A stretch of 64,000 nt of DNA from the NCBI GenBank assembly GCA_944324385.1, contig CALUWD010000001.1:59327-123326 (forward strand). The letters run 5' to 3'. Below the pieces are notes generated by a model, which worked only from the letters and a program-made list of their open reading frames with translations, did no database searches and had not been told where the DNA came from. A program made the translations under genes and the position numbers. The DNA comes from Candidatus Gastranaerophilales bacterium. GTDB lineage: Bacteria > Cyanobacteriota > Vampirovibrionia > Gastranaerophilales > Gastranaerophilaceae. The first letter of the stretch is position 1, and each line of letters begins with the position of its first letter. Positions 1-8,890 of this stretch are shown piece after piece.

Positions 1-356
1 AAATATTTTGCAGCATATATTTTTTGATCATTAGTTCCATTTTCTAAAATTTCAAGAATTTCATCTGTTAGGTCTTCATTTGCAAATTTTAGCCAAATAT
101 TGTTTATAAATTGTCCTATTATTGGATTATACGTTTTTGCAAATTCAAATGTGCTTTTAAAATTATTTTCATTAGCTGCCAGAGTAAGCTGTTTTAAAAT
201 TTTATCTATAATAAAATCAAACATTTGCTCAGAATTATCGCAAATTGTCTTAAAGCTTTCTGTATCACAAGTATTTAACATTTCAAAAGCTGCTTTTTTT
301 GATAACTCATTATCCTTAGAAATAAGATTTATTGCGTTTTGTGTTGTTAAATTCAT
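1..356 (-). CDS. Hypothetical protein, N-terminal part (runs off window)
   Basis: An open frame on the minus strand starts at the ATG at 354-356 and stays open to the window edge, giving about 118 residues. It is hydrophilic and rich in Leu, Ile, Asn, Lys and Phe, with regularly spaced amphipathic helices that look like a helical-repeat (HEAT/ARM-type) protein. There is no signal peptide or membrane segment. It is transcribed away from pyrH across a short divergent spacer of 68 bases. The family is not recognised, and the C-terminal part lies outside the window. The opposite-strand open frame at 100-393 is a shadow of this gene. Confidence 0.6.
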   Translation of the reverse strand, partial: MNLTTQNAINLISKDNELSKKAAFEMLNTCDTESFKTICDNSEQMFDFIIDKILKQLTLAANENNFKSTFEFAKTYNPIIGQFINNIWLKFANEDLTDEILEILENGTNDQKIYAAKY

Positions 357-424
357 GTTTACAATTATACATCAAATTGACTTTCTTGTATAATTAATTT
401 AAGTTAGTTTTATAAGGCTATATC

Positions 425-1147
425 ATGTCAGAATTAAAATTCAAAAAAATATTGCTTAAAATAAGCGGTGAGGCGTTGTTAGGGTCGCAGGAGTTTGGAA
501 TTGATCCAAAACCTGTAGAGATGATATGCAACGAGATTAAAAAAGTGCACGAGCTTGGTGTTCAAGTTGCAGTCGTTGTTGGTGGCGGTAATATTTTCAG
601 AGGTATGAAAAATTCTCAAAAGTTAGGTATGGATCAAGCCTCAGGTGATTATGTCGGAATGCTTGCAACAGTTATGAATGCTATTGCATTGCAAAGTGAG
701 CTGAGAAAAATTGGTGTGCCTTGTAGAGTTCAATCTGCTCTTGATATAAATAAAATAGCTGAGCCTTATATCCGATTTAAGGCAATTAGGCATCTTGAAA
801 AAAATAGAGTTGTAATATTTGCTGCAGGAACTGGAAATCCTTTCTTTACAACGGATACGGCTGCAGCACTAAGAGCTGCTGAAATTGGTGCTGAGGCTAT
901 GCTCATGGCTAAAAATGGCGTAGATGGCGTTTATGATGACGATCCAAGAGTTAACCCTAATGCTAATAAATATGAAAAAATCAAATATGATGATATTATT
1001 GTAAATAATTTAAAAGTAATGGATTTAACCTCATGTTCTTTGTGTAAGCAAAATAATATACCTATTTATGTATTTGATTTTGCACAGGAAGATAGTATTG
1101 TTAAGATTTTAAATAATGAAAATATAGGAACATACGTAGGAGAATAA
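425..1147 (+). CDS. pyrH: UMP kinase
   Basis: The 240-residue protein is a full-length bacterial UMP kinase of the amino-acid-kinase fold, phosphorylating UMP to UDP in the cytoplasm. Visible family marks are the N-terminal KISGEAL lysine/glycine region, the glycine loop GGGNIFRG near residue 55, and the GTGNPFFTTDTAAALRA motif around residue 130 that binds nucleotide. It heads an operon with frr two bases downstream, the arrangement common in many bacteria. There is no good Shine-Dalgarno site. A TATAAG hexamer at 411-416 and a TATAAT at 389-394 are both possible -10 elements, so the leader is either very short or about 24 bases. Confidence 0.97.
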   Translation: MSELKFKKILLKISGEALLGSQEFGIDPKPVEMICNEIKKVHELGVQVAVVVGGGNIFRGMKNSQKLGMDQASGDYVGMLATVMNAIALQSELRKIGVPCRVQSALDINKIAEPYIRFKAIRHLEKNRVVIFAAGTGNPFFTTDTAAALRAAEIGAEAMLMAKNGVDGVYDDDPRVNPNANKYEKIKYDDIIVNNLKVMDLTSCSLCKQNNIPIYVFDFAQEDSIVKILNNENIGTYVGE

Positions 1148-1149
1148 AA

Positions 1150-1710
1150 ATGTCAGTTGACGAAATTAAAAATTTAGGTAAAGAAAAAATGGAAAAATGT
1201 CTTGCTCAGTTAAAAAAAGACCTAGCAACAGTTAGGACAGGTAGGGCAAATCCGCTAATTTTGGATAAAATTCTTGTAGATTATTATGGTGCACCAACCC
1301 CACTTCGTCAAATGGCGCAGGTTAGTGTTTCTGAAGGTACTACGCTTGTTATTACGCCTTTTGACAAATCAATTATTAAAGAAATAGAAAAAGCTATTGT
1401 AAAAGCAGAACTTGGCATTGCTCCAAACTCTGATGGCATTGCAGTTCGTCTTGCTTTCCCGCCATTAACAGAAGATAGAAGAAAACAACTTTCTAAAGAT
1501 GTTAAGGCAATGGGTGAGAGTGCTAAAGTTGCAATTAGAAACATTCGTCGCGATATGACTGATGACGTTAAAAAACTCGAAAAATCAGAAAATATGCCAG
1601 AAGATGCAGTAAAAGATGCGCAAAACGAAGTTCAAAAATTAACTGATAAATATATCGGAATTATTGATGAAATCGTTACAGAAAAAGAAAAAGAGGTAAT
1701 GACAGTCTAG
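1150..1710 (+). CDS. frr: Ribosome recycling factor
   Basis: The 186-residue protein has the length and sequence of RRF, which splits post-termination ribosomes together with EF-G. Recognisable marks are the N-terminal helix ending in TVRTGRANP, the following YYGAPTPL strand, and the C-terminal three-helix bundle with FPPLTEDRRK and RNIRRDM segments. It follows pyrH by two bases and its TAG stop overlaps the GTG start of cdsA by one base, so the three genes are almost certainly cotranscribed and translationally coupled. Nothing unusual is seen. Confidence 0.97.
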   Translation: MSVDEIKNLGKEKMEKCLAQLKKDLATVRTGRANPLILDKILVDYYGAPTPLRQMAQVSVSEGTTLVITPFDKSIIKEIEKAIVKAELGIAPNSDGIAVRLAFPPLTEDRRKQLSKDVKAMGESAKVAIRNIRRDMTDDVKKLEKSENMPEDAVKDAQNEVQKLTDKYIGIIDEIVTEKEKEVMTV

Positions 1711-2612
1711 TGGATGAAACGCAAAAGCAAAATAAAATAATGAGAGTAGTTACAGGTGTAATTATTTCACTTGTTGCTTTATGTTGTCTGTTTTTAGGTG
1801 GCATACCGCTTGTTGCGTTTTTACTTGTGGTCATTTTTCTTGGTTCTATTGAGTATGTAAAAATACTTAGAACAAAAGGATTTCACCCAAGTTTATCCCT
1901 TATTTTGCTTGCGGATTTTGCTTTTGCTTTTTTGATTTTCTTTAGAAGATTTGATTTGCTTCCTTCTATAATCTCGCTTGCTGTTATGGCGTCATTTTTA
2001 ATGGTTTTGTTTATGGGTAGACAGCCTTACATCGTAAACGTCGCAACAACAACTTTGGGCTTTTTGTATTGTGGCTGGTTGCCTTGTCATTTGCTATTAA
2101 TTAGGCAAATTGGCCTAGATAGAATAAATGCCTTTCAAATAGGTATAAATGAAGGTCTTTGGCTTGTAATATTTGTATTCCTGATTGTTGTTGCAACTGA
2201 TATTGGCGGTTATTATTTTGGCTCAAAGTTTGGCAAACATAAACTTTCGCCTGTAATTAGCCCTAAAAAAACAATCGAGGGTGCTCTTGGCGCTACTGTA
2301 TGCGCTGTGATTGTTGCACTTTTGGGTGTTTTTTACACAAAATTAACTGTATTTGAGGCGATTTTTGCTGGTGTATTAATCACTGTGTCCTCGCAATTGG
2401 GTGATTTGTCAGAATCCCTAGTTAAGCGTGATGCAGGGGTCAAAGATTCAAGCAATATTCTCCCTGGGCATGGTGGAATAATGGACAGGACTGATGGCTA
2501 CTTGTTTGCATTGCCTATCGCTTACTACTATTTCGTAAATTTTACCCATGGACATAATATTATTTTAGAATTTTTTAAGTATGTGCAAGGTGCAATAAAT
2601 GTCTATTTCTGA
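1710..2612 (+). CDS. cdsA: Phosphatidate cytidylyltransferase
   Basis: This is an integral membrane enzyme that makes CDP-diacylglycerol from CTP and phosphatidic acid, the precursor of phosphatidylglycerol and related lipids. The 300-residue protein has about eight hydrophobic segments. Near the C-terminus it carries the CDP-diglyceride synthetase signature: KRDAGVKD followed by LPGHGGIMDRTDG, with the metal-binding aspartates. The start is a GTG overlapping the frr stop by one base (TAGTG). The 3' end overlaps rnc by 14 bases. The pyrH-frr-cdsA order is widely conserved. Confidence 0.95.
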   Translation: MDETQKQNKIMRVVTGVIISLVALCCLFLGGIPLVAFLLVVIFLGSIEYVKILRTKGFHPSLSLILLADFAFAFLIFFRRFDLLPSIISLAVMASFLMVLFMGRQPYIVNVATTTLGFLYCGWLPCHLLLIRQIGLDRINAFQIGINEGLWLVIFVFLIVVATDIGGYYFGSKFGKHKLSPVISPKKTIEGALGATVCAVIVALLGVFYTKLTVFEAIFAGVLITVSSQLGDLSESLVKRDAGVKDSSNILPGHGGIMDRTDGYLFALPIAYYYFVNFTHGHNIILEFFKYVQGAINVYF

Positions 2613-3327
2613 TAGGGAACGCGCTTATTGTAAATTTTTAGATACGCTCGGCTTTGGCAACAGTGATGATTTTTCGCTTTTTGAAAAGGCAATGCGTCAT
2701 ACATCATATGTTCATGAAGTTGATATTCCTATTGAATGTTCATACGAGCGTCTAGAATTCATCGGGGATGCTGTTTTAAAGCTTGTTATAAGCAAATATT
2801 TGTATTTAAAGTATCCTAACTATAAAGAAGGTATTTTGTCTAAATTGCGCGGAGAAATTGTTGCTGATAAAACTTTAGCTCAATTTGCAACAAAAATTGG
2901 ATTAAACGAGTTTATTCTTTTGTCGAATAATGAAAGAAAATCTGGTGGCGAACACAAGCAATCTATTCTAGCCTGCGCTTTTGAGGCTTTTTTGGGTGCA
3001 ATTTACTTAACTTGCAACTTTGATAGGGTTGAAGATTTTATTGTTGCAAATTTTTCTTGCGATATGTGCAAAATTGAAGAAAATATTGAAAAAATTAACC
3101 CAAAGCAGCAACTACAAGAGTACACACAAGAAATTAGCCACAGTTTACCTGAGTATGTTTTAGTTTCTAAAACTGGCTCAGAGCATAATTCAACATTTGA
3201 AATGGCTGTTTATTTTGATGGTAAATTGCTTGCAAAAGGCTGTGGTAAATCCAAAAAAAATGCTCAACAAGAGGCTGCGAGAAATGCACTTGAATATTTA
3301 AAAAATGAGGGTTTATGGAAACAATAA
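2599..3327 (+). CDS. rnc: Ribonuclease III
   Basis: The 242-residue protein is a full-length RNase III, a dimeric double-strand-specific endonuclease for rRNA and mRNA processing. The catalytic signature ERLEFIGDAVL lies near residue 50, and the second acidic cluster (AFEAFLGAIYL) near residue 127. A C-terminal double-stranded-RNA-binding domain covers about residues 165-235, with the typical KKNAQQEAARNAL helix. It overlaps cdsA by 14 bases upstream and rpe by 13 bases downstream, which indicates translational coupling in the pyrH-frr-cdsA-rnc-rpe operon. Confidence 0.96.
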   Translation: MSISDRERAYCKFLDTLGFGNSDDFSLFEKAMRHTSYVHEVDIPIECSYERLEFIGDAVLKLVISKYLYLKYPNYKEGILSKLRGEIVADKTLAQFATKIGLNEFILLSNNERKSGGEHKQSILACAFEAFLGAIYLTCNFDRVEDFIVANFSCDMCKIEENIEKINPKQQLQEYTQEISHSLPEYVLVSKTGSEHNSTFEMAVYFDGKLLAKGCGKSKKNAQQEAARNALEYLKNEGLWKQ

Positions 3328-3968
3328 TTTCTCCATCTATATTATCTGCTGATTTTGCAAATTTAGAGCGTGATATAAATAAAGTCGCCTCAGCTGGTGC
3401 AAAGTGGGTGCACATTGATGTTATGGATGGGCATTTTGTGCCAAATATTACAATAGGCGCGCCTGTTGTTAAGTCACTTAGAAAGGCGACAAATTTAGTT
3501 TTAGACGTGCATTTGATGATTAGTGAGCCTAAAAAATATGTAAAAGATTTTATTGAGGCAGGAGCTGATATAATTACTTTTCATTATGAGTCACAAAGTG
3601 ATTTAACTCTTGAAATAATTAAAGAGATAAAAGATGCTAAAAAGCTTGCAGGGATTTCTATAAAGCCAATGACTCCATCATCTGCCATTGAAAAATTTAT
3701 TCCTTACCTTGATATGGTGTTAATTATGACTGTTGAACCAGGGTTTGGTGGGCAAAAGTTTATGCATGAATGTGTTTCAAAAATCGCTGATGTTAAAGAA
3801 TTTGCAAGGATTTACGGCAAAAACGATTTATATATTCAGGTTGATGGTGGCATAAATGATATAAGTGCAAAAATTTGCACAAAAATGGGTGCAAATTCTC
3901 TTGTAGCAGGAAGTTATATTTTTAATAGTGATAATATAGATTTGGCGATTAAATCTTTGGTCGAATAG
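3315..3968 (+). CDS. rpe: Ribulose-phosphate 3-epimerase
   Basis: The 217-residue TIM-barrel enzyme interconverts ribulose-5-phosphate and xylulose-5-phosphate. Family marks are the N-terminal SPSILSADFANL, HIDVMDGHFVPN with metal ligands near residue 35, LDVHLMI, the MTVEPGFGGQKF phosphate-loop region, and VDGGIN near residue 175. It is the last gene of the pyrH operon. Its final 20 bases overlap the 3' end of queH on the other strand, and no hairpin terminator separates the two convergent genes. Confidence 0.96.
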   Translation: METIISPSILSADFANLERDINKVASAGAKWVHIDVMDGHFVPNITIGAPVVKSLRKATNLVLDVHLMISEPKKYVKDFIEAGADIITFHYESQSDLTLEIIKEIKDAKKLAGISIKPMTPSSAIEKFIPYLDMVLIMTVEPGFGGQKFMHECVSKIADVKEFARIYGKNDLYIQVDGGINDISAKICTKMGANSLVAGSYIFNSDNIDLAIKSLVE

Positions 3969-4491
3969 AGTATCTACAACCGCAGTAGGTTTGTTTGTAC
4001 ATACTATTTTCGCGCGCGATTTGCTGCGTAATTTTAAAGCCGTCATGCTTTTTAAAATCATATGCAAGGTATTTTACATTGTGATTTTCTGCAGCCAAAT
4101 CTCCTGTTTTTAGGATTTTTTGAAAGATTTTGTGCGGACTTACACTAAGTGTTGTTGTAAAGTTTTGAATATTAAGCTCTTTTGCTTTTTTTGCTGTTTT
4201 ATCAAGCCTTAAAAAATAGCATTTCTCGCAGCGCGCACCTTTTTCAGGTTCATTTTCAAGTCCTTTGGAAATTTCCTCAAAATCATTTGGAGTGTAATTT
4301 TCTATAATTAGCTCAAAGTTTTCTTTCCTTGAATATTCCATTAGCTCGTATAATCTAATTTCATATTCCTTTTGAGGGTATATATTTGGATTGTAAAAGT
4401 ACACGATAGGCTCAAATCCCTCGTTTTTCAAGAGTTTTACCGGATACGCACAACATACCGCGCAACAAGCGTGCAGGAGAACTTTTTGCAT
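3949..4491 (-). CDS. queH: Epoxyqueuosine reductase QueH
   Basis: The 180-residue protein belongs to the QueH (DUF208) family, which catalyses the last step of queuosine synthesis in tRNA, reducing epoxyqueuosine without a corrinoid. The diagnostic cysteines are present: the vicinal pair in HACCAVCCAYP at the N-terminus, the CEKC pair near residue 90, and the C-terminal YCGCRYS. Family work indicates that these bind an iron-sulfur cluster and a second iron. The start ATG overlaps the stop of the upstream VKOR-DsbA gene by one base, so they form a two-gene operon. No other queuosine gene lies in the window. Confidence 0.93.
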   Translation of the reverse strand: MQKVLLHACCAVCCAYPVKLLKNEGFEPIVYFYNPNIYPQKEYEIRLYELMEYSRKENFELIIENYTPNDFEEISKGLENEPEKGARCEKCYFLRLDKTAKKAKELNIQNFTTTLSVSPHKIFQKILKTGDLAAENHNVKYLAYDFKKHDGFKITQQIARENSMYKQTYCGCRYSIRPKI

Positions 4492-5681
4492 TAGTTTTGC
4501 GCTCTCTTATGTCTTCTTTGGGCTTGAGCATATAGCGTTTTTATTTTGTAATATGGCATTGCACTCATGTATGGTATGTCATCTATTACAATTGTTGGTG
4601 TGCCATATATACCCTTTTTATCCGCCATATCAATTTGTTCAAGTAATTCTTGCTCTACTTCGGCAGATGCAACATCCTCTACGAGTTTTGCGATGTCTAA
4701 GTCAATTTTTTCACTCAATTGCAATATGTCACCTTCGCTTAGGGGGTGTTCGTCAAATATTAAGTTTGACATATCCCAATATTTTCCTTGTTTTTTAGCT
4801 GCAAGGGCGTATTTTGCAAGGGTGCAAGCCCCAGGGTGCACAGTGTGCGGGATGTATTTATTGCATGACGTATCAAGCGGATAGTTCATGTGAATTATTT
4901 CTATGTTTTTGTTTTCATGTGCAAATTTTGAAGCCATTATATTTGTGACTCTGCAAAATGGGCACATAAAATCACTGTAAACGTATATTTTCTCACCATT
5001 TGGGTTGCCTAAAATATTTCCGCTTACTGCATATTTATTAACTTTCATAGACATAAATTCTTCAAAGGATTTTTGAATTTTTTGCTGAGGTGAAAAAACC
5101 ATTGAGACACTTGTATATGATACAAGGCCAATGAAAGCCAAAAGCACAACTATAAATAGTGCTGTGTATTTTTTTACTCCGTCAACAAAGTCCAAAACTG
5201 TATTTTTTATGTCTTTTATAAAGAAACTACCCTTACTTTTTGCAACAAGCGCTATAAATAAATCTATAAAGTATGTTGCAAAGCATAAAACACAAATTTT
5301 ATTTATTTTGAATATTGAAATCGTTGCAAGACACATTGAAACTGCAAAGGAAATTAGTCCAAGGGTTGCAATGTAGCTTTTGGGGTTTTTAAATACATCA
5401 AAAATTGTGTTTTTAAATTTATCTTGAATTATGTGTACAAAATTTAAAAATATAGTTAAAAGGTAGTAAAACATACCCCATAGTGCAAGCGGTATGCCTA
5501 AAAACATTGAATAATTGGTTTTTGCAACGCCGTCGCAGTCAATTAAGTTGTTTACAGAGCAAAAGCTTGCACTGAATTGCTCATTAAAATTTACTTTAAA
5601 AAATATAAACGCAAGTTCGATTGTCATTAAAAAGCCAATGACAGATAAAATTGCTATTATTGTAGTTTTTTTCTTTTCCAT
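4491..5681 (-). CDS. Vitamin K epoxide reductase-like / DsbA-like thioredoxin fusion
   Basis: The 396-residue membrane protein makes periplasmic disulfide bonds by passing electrons to quinone. Residues 1-150 are a VKOR domain with four to five membrane helices, a loop cysteine pair (FCSVNN and DCDG) and the quinone-side CVLC motif. After a further membrane helix near residue 180, residues 215-390 form a thioredoxin/DsbA-like domain with the CPFC active site and a cis-proline GTPT loop. Two further periplasmic cysteines sit between these (TSCNKY, GACTLA). VKOR fused to a thioredoxin partner is typical of Cyanobacteria and relatives. A Shine-Dalgarno-like AGAGGGG precedes the ATG. Confidence 0.9.
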   Translation of the reverse strand: MEKKKTTIIAILSVIGFLMTIELAFIFFKVNFNEQFSASFCSVNNLIDCDGVAKTNYSMFLGIPLALWGMFYYLLTIFLNFVHIIQDKFKNTIFDVFKNPKSYIATLGLISFAVSMCLATISIFKINKICVLCFATYFIDLFIALVAKSKGSFFIKDIKNTVLDFVDGVKKYTALFIVVLLAFIGLVSYTSVSMVFSPQQKIQKSFEEFMSMKVNKYAVSGNILGNPNGEKIYVYSDFMCPFCRVTNIMASKFAHENKNIEIIHMNYPLDTSCNKYIPHTVHPGACTLAKYALAAKKQGKYWDMSNLIFDEHPLSEGDILQLSEKIDLDIAKLVEDVASAEVEQELLEQIDMADKKGIYGTPTIVIDDIPYMSAMPYYKIKTLYAQAQRRHKRAQN

Positions 5682-5908
5682 AATTCCCCTCTAGTTAATT
5701 TTAGCGCAAATTTTATAAATTTGCATTAATAATTTATTTATTGTCCAAATTTACAATTCTTAATAAAAAATTGTACTTTTTCTAAAGTTTTGGATTTATT
5801 TTGCCGATTTAATGAATGACAAGGTTATGATATGGGAATAGTAGAACCAGAAAGGATTACAAAACCACTTATGTAAAGAAATGTTACAATATATACTTAG
5901 TATGAAAT

Positions 5909-5936
5909 TTGTATATACTGAATGTTTTTATATAAG
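5909..5936 (+). promoter_or_regulatory. Putative promoter of the 5961 gene
   Basis: A TTGTAT -35-like hexamer (5909-5914) and a TATAAG -10-like hexamer (5931-5936) are separated by 16 bases. The predicted start near 5943 leaves a leader of about 18 bases containing the Shine-Dalgarno site AAGGTGG (5948-5954). The surrounding 279-base gap (5682-5960) is AT-rich and holds no other gene that I can support. Confidence 0.45.
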
Positions 5937-5960
5937 TACGATATGTAAAGGTGGTATAAT

Positions 5961-6803
5961 ATGGGACTAGCAGCAAGCCAAGGTAGATTATTACTTCTCA
6001 CAGCGAGAAAAAGCGATTTAGAATATCGCGCACAAGAAATTTCTCAAAGAAGACTTATCCTTGCAACAGAACTAGAAAGCGTTTCATCTCAATATGCTCG
6101 TAAAACAGCTAACAGACAGATGAAATTAACTAGATTGGTTAAGCAAGGTGAAGCAAACCAAACTCAAACAGTAAATTTAACTTACAGAAACTTGATTCAG
6201 GCAGGTATGAATGATGATGGTTCTGGTATTTCAGATTACCGTATTAAAAACGCTAGAGGTCAAGTAGTTGTATCTGACCCAAGTGAATTGCCTACTTCAG
6301 CAGCGGACGCTGGATATGGAAGCAATTCAGGTGTAAATGTTTCAGTTGAAGGCAATAGAGCTATTGTATCTGGTACTTACAACGGTCAAGAAATTTATGA
6401 AGTTTACGTTGTTGATAGCAAACTGTCTGATTCTTCAGAAACTGAAAACTACTTCCAAGAAGGTTTAAGAAACGGACGTTTCATTATCGAACAATTCTCT
6501 GTAATTGATGGAAATGGTAATGAAAACGGTAATGATGCAACAGGTGCCGACCCAATAGGCGAATGGCAATCTGTAAGCTGGTCTGGTATGTCTGAAATTC
6601 AAGATAACTATTACACAGAAGATGATGCTATTGCTCAAGCCGAATATCAATCAGCATCAGCAAGGGTTCAAGCTCAAGATAAGAAACTTGAAACAGACCA
6701 AAAACAAATAGAAACTCAACACAAAGCAGTTGAAACAGAATTTGAATCTGTACAAAAAGTAATCCAAAGCAATATTGAAAGTTCATTTAAAATGTTTAGC
6801 TAG
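5961..6803 (+). CDS. Conserved protein of unknown function with MGLAASQ-type N-terminus
   Basis: The 280-residue protein begins MGLAASQGRLLLLTARKSDLEYRAQ, a basic amphipathic helical start that is not a Sec signal peptide. I associate this motif from memory with several proteins of uncultured gut relatives of Cyanobacteria, but cannot verify it here. Residues 1-75 are predicted long helix. Residues 80-210 are Gly/Asn/Ser-rich and likely beta, with GYGSNSGVNVSVEG and NGNGNENGNDATG stretches. Residues 215-275 form a Gln/Glu-rich coiled coil (ARVQAQDKKLETDQKQIETQ). A helix-beta-helix plan without a signal peptide resembles self-assembling or type III/flagellar-exported proteins, but that is a guess. 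It has its own promoter, a strong ribosome site and a terminator. Confidence 0.8.
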   Translation: MGLAASQGRLLLLTARKSDLEYRAQEISQRRLILATELESVSSQYARKTANRQMKLTRLVKQGEANQTQTVNLTYRNLIQAGMNDDGSGISDYRIKNARGQVVVSDPSELPTSAADAGYGSNSGVNVSVEGNRAIVSGTYNGQEIYEVYVVDSKLSDSSETENYFQEGLRNGRFIIEQFSVIDGNGNENGNDATGADPIGEWQSVSWSGMSEIQDNYYTEDDAIAQAEYQSASARVQAQDKKLETDQKQIETQHKAVETEFESVQKVIQSNIESSFKMFS

Positions 6804-6837
6804 ATTTCACAAGTCCCCTTATTAATACCATTGTAGC

Positions 6838-6863
6838 AAAAGACCGACTATTGTCGGTCTTTT
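6838..6863. terminator. Bidirectional rho-independent terminator
   Basis: A perfect 11-bp stem (AAAAGACCGAC / GTCGGTCTTTT) with a 4-base loop has A and T tracts on its two sides, so it can stop transcription from both directions. It lies between the convergent gene ending at 6803 and hisF, whose stop codon (6862-6864) overlaps the stem. Confidence 0.85.
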
Positions 6864-7626
6864 AGCTTATGCGTCTTGTTGTTATTTTAAATTTTTCTAA
6901 ATCACTTTTAAGCTTGTTTATTGGTAATGTATCGTAGTGGAAAATTGAAGCCGCAAGAGCTGCATCAACATTAGTTTTTTCAAATACATCCCTAAAATGT
7001 TCACTGTTTGCACCTGCTCCACCTGATGCTATAACGGGAATTTTTACAAGATTTGCAACAACTTTATTCATCTCGATATCAAAACCTTGTTGTGTACCGT
7101 CAAAATCCATAGACGTCAAGAGAATTTCGCCTGCACCCCTTGATTCTACTTCTTTTGCCCAGTTGACAAGTTTAATTCCTGTGTTTTTTTTGCCGGCATT
7201 AATGTGTACATAGTAGTCATTATCGATTTTTTTGGCATCAATTGCTATTACTATGCATTGGGAGCCAAAATAATTAACACAGTCGTTTATTATTTGCGGA
7301 TTTTTGACAGCTGAAGAATTAATTGAAATCTTGTCTGCGCCAGCACTTAAAATAGCCCTAATGTCTTCGATTGAGCTTATTCCACCACCAACTGTAAAAG
7401 GTATAAAAACGTTTTTTGCAACTTTTTCAACAAGTTCTACTATTGTCTTTCTTTTTTCATTTGTTGCTGTTATATCAAGAAAGACAAGCTCGTCCGCGCC
7501 TTGATTTGAATATTTTTTTGCAAGCTCAATAGGGTCGCCTGCAAATTTTAAATTTTCAAAGTTTACACCCTTTACAGTTTGACCGTTTTTAATGTCTAGA
7601 CATGGTATTATTCTTTTTGCCAGCAT
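6862..7626 (-). CDS. hisF: Imidazole glycerol phosphate synthase, cyclase subunit
   Basis: The 254-residue TIM-barrel protein is the cyclase subunit of IGP synthase in histidine synthesis, working with the glutaminase HisH on the product of HisA. The N-terminal CLDIKNG supplies the first catalytic aspartate and IAIDAKK near residue 130 the second. Phosphate-binding glycine loops (GGGISS, ASGGAG) are in the expected places. It is the third gene of a small operon after a secreted protein and a GGDEF gene, with a one-base stop-start overlap. No other his gene is in the window, so histidine genes are dispersed. Confidence 0.95.
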   Translation of the reverse strand: MLAKRIIPCLDIKNGQTVKGVNFENLKFAGDPIELAKKYSNQGADELVFLDITATNEKRKTIVELVEKVAKNVFIPFTVGGGISSIEDIRAILSAGADKISINSSAVKNPQIINDCVNYFGSQCIVIAIDAKKIDNDYYVHINAGKKNTGIKLVNWAKEVESRGAGEILLTSMDFDGTQQGFDIEMNKVVANLVKIPVIASGGAGANSEHFRDVFEKTNVDAALAASIFHYDTLPINKLKSDLEKFKITTRRIS

Positions 7627-8504
7627 TAGTAATCCAAATTCATTTTTGAAAATTCTACAATTTGGTTTTTACCGTGTTTCTTGGCTGCATAGAGTGCATG
7701 TTCAGCGTATCTGATTATTGTATTTACATTTTCTTCTACATTTTCAAGGAATGGATATGATGATATTCCGCCTGAAATTGTAATGGGATGTCTTTCTTCT
7801 TCGTTTGCAGGGATAAATTCCATTTTTTCGATGTCACGTCTAAATCTTTCTGCAAAAATATATGCATTATCTTCAGATGTGTTTGGCAAAATTAAAATAA
7901 ATTCTTCATCGCCATATCTTGTTAAAATATCCTCTTTTCTAATTAGCGCTTCAAGCATTTGTGCAATTTTTTTCAAAAGCACATCACCCCAGTCGTAACC
8001 GTACATGTCGTTTACGGTCTTAAAGAAGTCGATATCAATAAGCAAACACGATAATGGTGTACCATATCTTTTTGCTCTAGACATTTCAGCTTCTAGTCTG
8101 TGGTGAAGATATTTTCTATTGTATAGGCCAGTCAGCTCGTCTGTTATAGACTGTTTTTTAATAGAAATACGATATTTAGATGCTTTCGCTAAAGCCTCTA
8201 CCCTTGTTGAAAGTTCTTTAGCGTTTATAGGTTTTGCTATAAAATCGTGTATATCCGCCCTTATTGTTATATTTTCAGGAATTTCATCGACTATAACTAA
8301 AAGTGATGTTTCAAATTTTGTTACAGCGCATACATCTTTAATTTTGTCAATTGGTGCGTCCATAATAATTACACCAGGGTTAACCTCTTTGTAATTTTTA
8401 ATTTCATCAAATTTAAATTCACGAATAACAAATTCGTCATTCACATCTGTTAACATTTTTGCATATTCGCTTGTGCCGTTTTGACTGTAAAAAATAATAT
8501 TCAT
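7626..8504 (-). CDS. GGDEF-domain protein with receiver-like N-terminus and altered active site
   Basis: The 292-residue protein has an N-terminal alpha/beta domain (residues 1-110) shaped like a response-regulator receiver, but weakly conserved and with no obvious phospho-acceptor aspartate pocket. A GGDEF domain covers residues 120-285, with the [11 protein letters not shown] start and [11 protein letters not shown] metal region intact. The signature loop reads GDEEF instead of GG(D/E)EF. The inhibitory c-di-GMP site RxxD is present as RKED, exactly five residues before the loop. It may be a weak cyclase or a c-di-GMP receptor rather than a normal cyclase. It starts five bases after the upstream gene and overlaps hisF by one base. 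Confidence 0.88.
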   Translation of the reverse strand: MNIIFYSQNGTSEYAKMLTDVNDEFVIREFKFDEIKNYKEVNPGVIIMDAPIDKIKDVCAVTKFETSLLVIVDEIPENITIRADIHDFIAKPINAKELSTRVEALAKASKYRISIKKQSITDELTGLYNRKYLHHRLEAEMSRAKRYGTPLSCLLIDIDFFKTVNDMYGYDWGDVLLKKIAQMLEALIRKEDILTRYGDEEFILILPNTSEDNAYIFAERFRRDIEKMEFIPANEEERHPITISGGISSYPFLENVEENVNTIIRYAEHALYAAKKHGKNQIVEFSKMNLDY

Positions 8505-8508
8505 GCCG

Positions 8509-8883
8509 TTAATATCCTTTATTTGGTACTTTCATAATAATGTTTTTAATTTTATATCTTTGGATTTCAATTTTTCCTGCAGGAGTGTAAATTATTGCGT
8601 TCATTCTATCTAAGCTTTCTACCCTGCCAACCAGTTCCATAACTTTTCTTGAGAGTAAGTTTTTTTTGTACATAACCACATCGCCATAGTACTCGTTATT
8701 AACCTCTCTTTGGTATGTTAAATCACTACCATTATTTCTGATTTGGATCATGCCAGCACCAACTGTCTTAATTCTGCCATGTGTCTGGACAGCTGGAGTG
8801 ATAATAGTGTCACAAAATGCTTTTGGCGTGTGTGACAGCATAACTACAAGTATAATGGCAATAATTTTAGTTAGTTTACTCAT
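8509..8883 (-). CDS. Small secreted protein of unknown function
   Basis: The 124-residue protein has a Sec signal peptide (about residues 1-25: basic start, a hydrophobic IIAIILVVML core, then an AFC-D type cleavage region). A mature part of about 100 residues is rich in short beta-strand-like segments (GRIKTVGAGMIQI, ELVGRVESLDRMNAIIYTPAGKIEI), suggesting a small beta-barrel or SH3/OB-like fold. It is first in a three-gene operon with the GGDEF gene and hisF. The TATACT -10 element ends seven bases before the ATG and no Shine-Dalgarno site is visible, so the mRNA may be leaderless. The family is not recognised. Confidence 0.75.
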   Translation of the reverse strand: MSKLTKIIAIILVVMLSHTPKAFCDTIITPAVQTHGRIKTVGAGMIQIRNNGSDLTYQREVNNEYYGDVVMYKKNLLSRKVMELVGRVESLDRMNAIIYTPAGKIEIQRYKIKNIIMKVPNKGY

Positions 8884-8890
8884 TAAAATT

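Noticed and set aside
100..393. Plus-strand open frame of 97 residues
   Set aside because: It is the antisense shadow of the partial minus-strand gene at 1-356, which has the better protein-like composition.
5832..5876. Fourteen-residue open frame in the longest gap
   Set aside because: It has no ribosome site and no known peptide pattern, so it is not supportable as a gene.
5955..5960. TATAAT directly before the ATG at 5961
   Set aside because: It touches the start codon, so transcription would begin inside the gene. It is the spacer between the Shine-Dalgarno site and the ATG.
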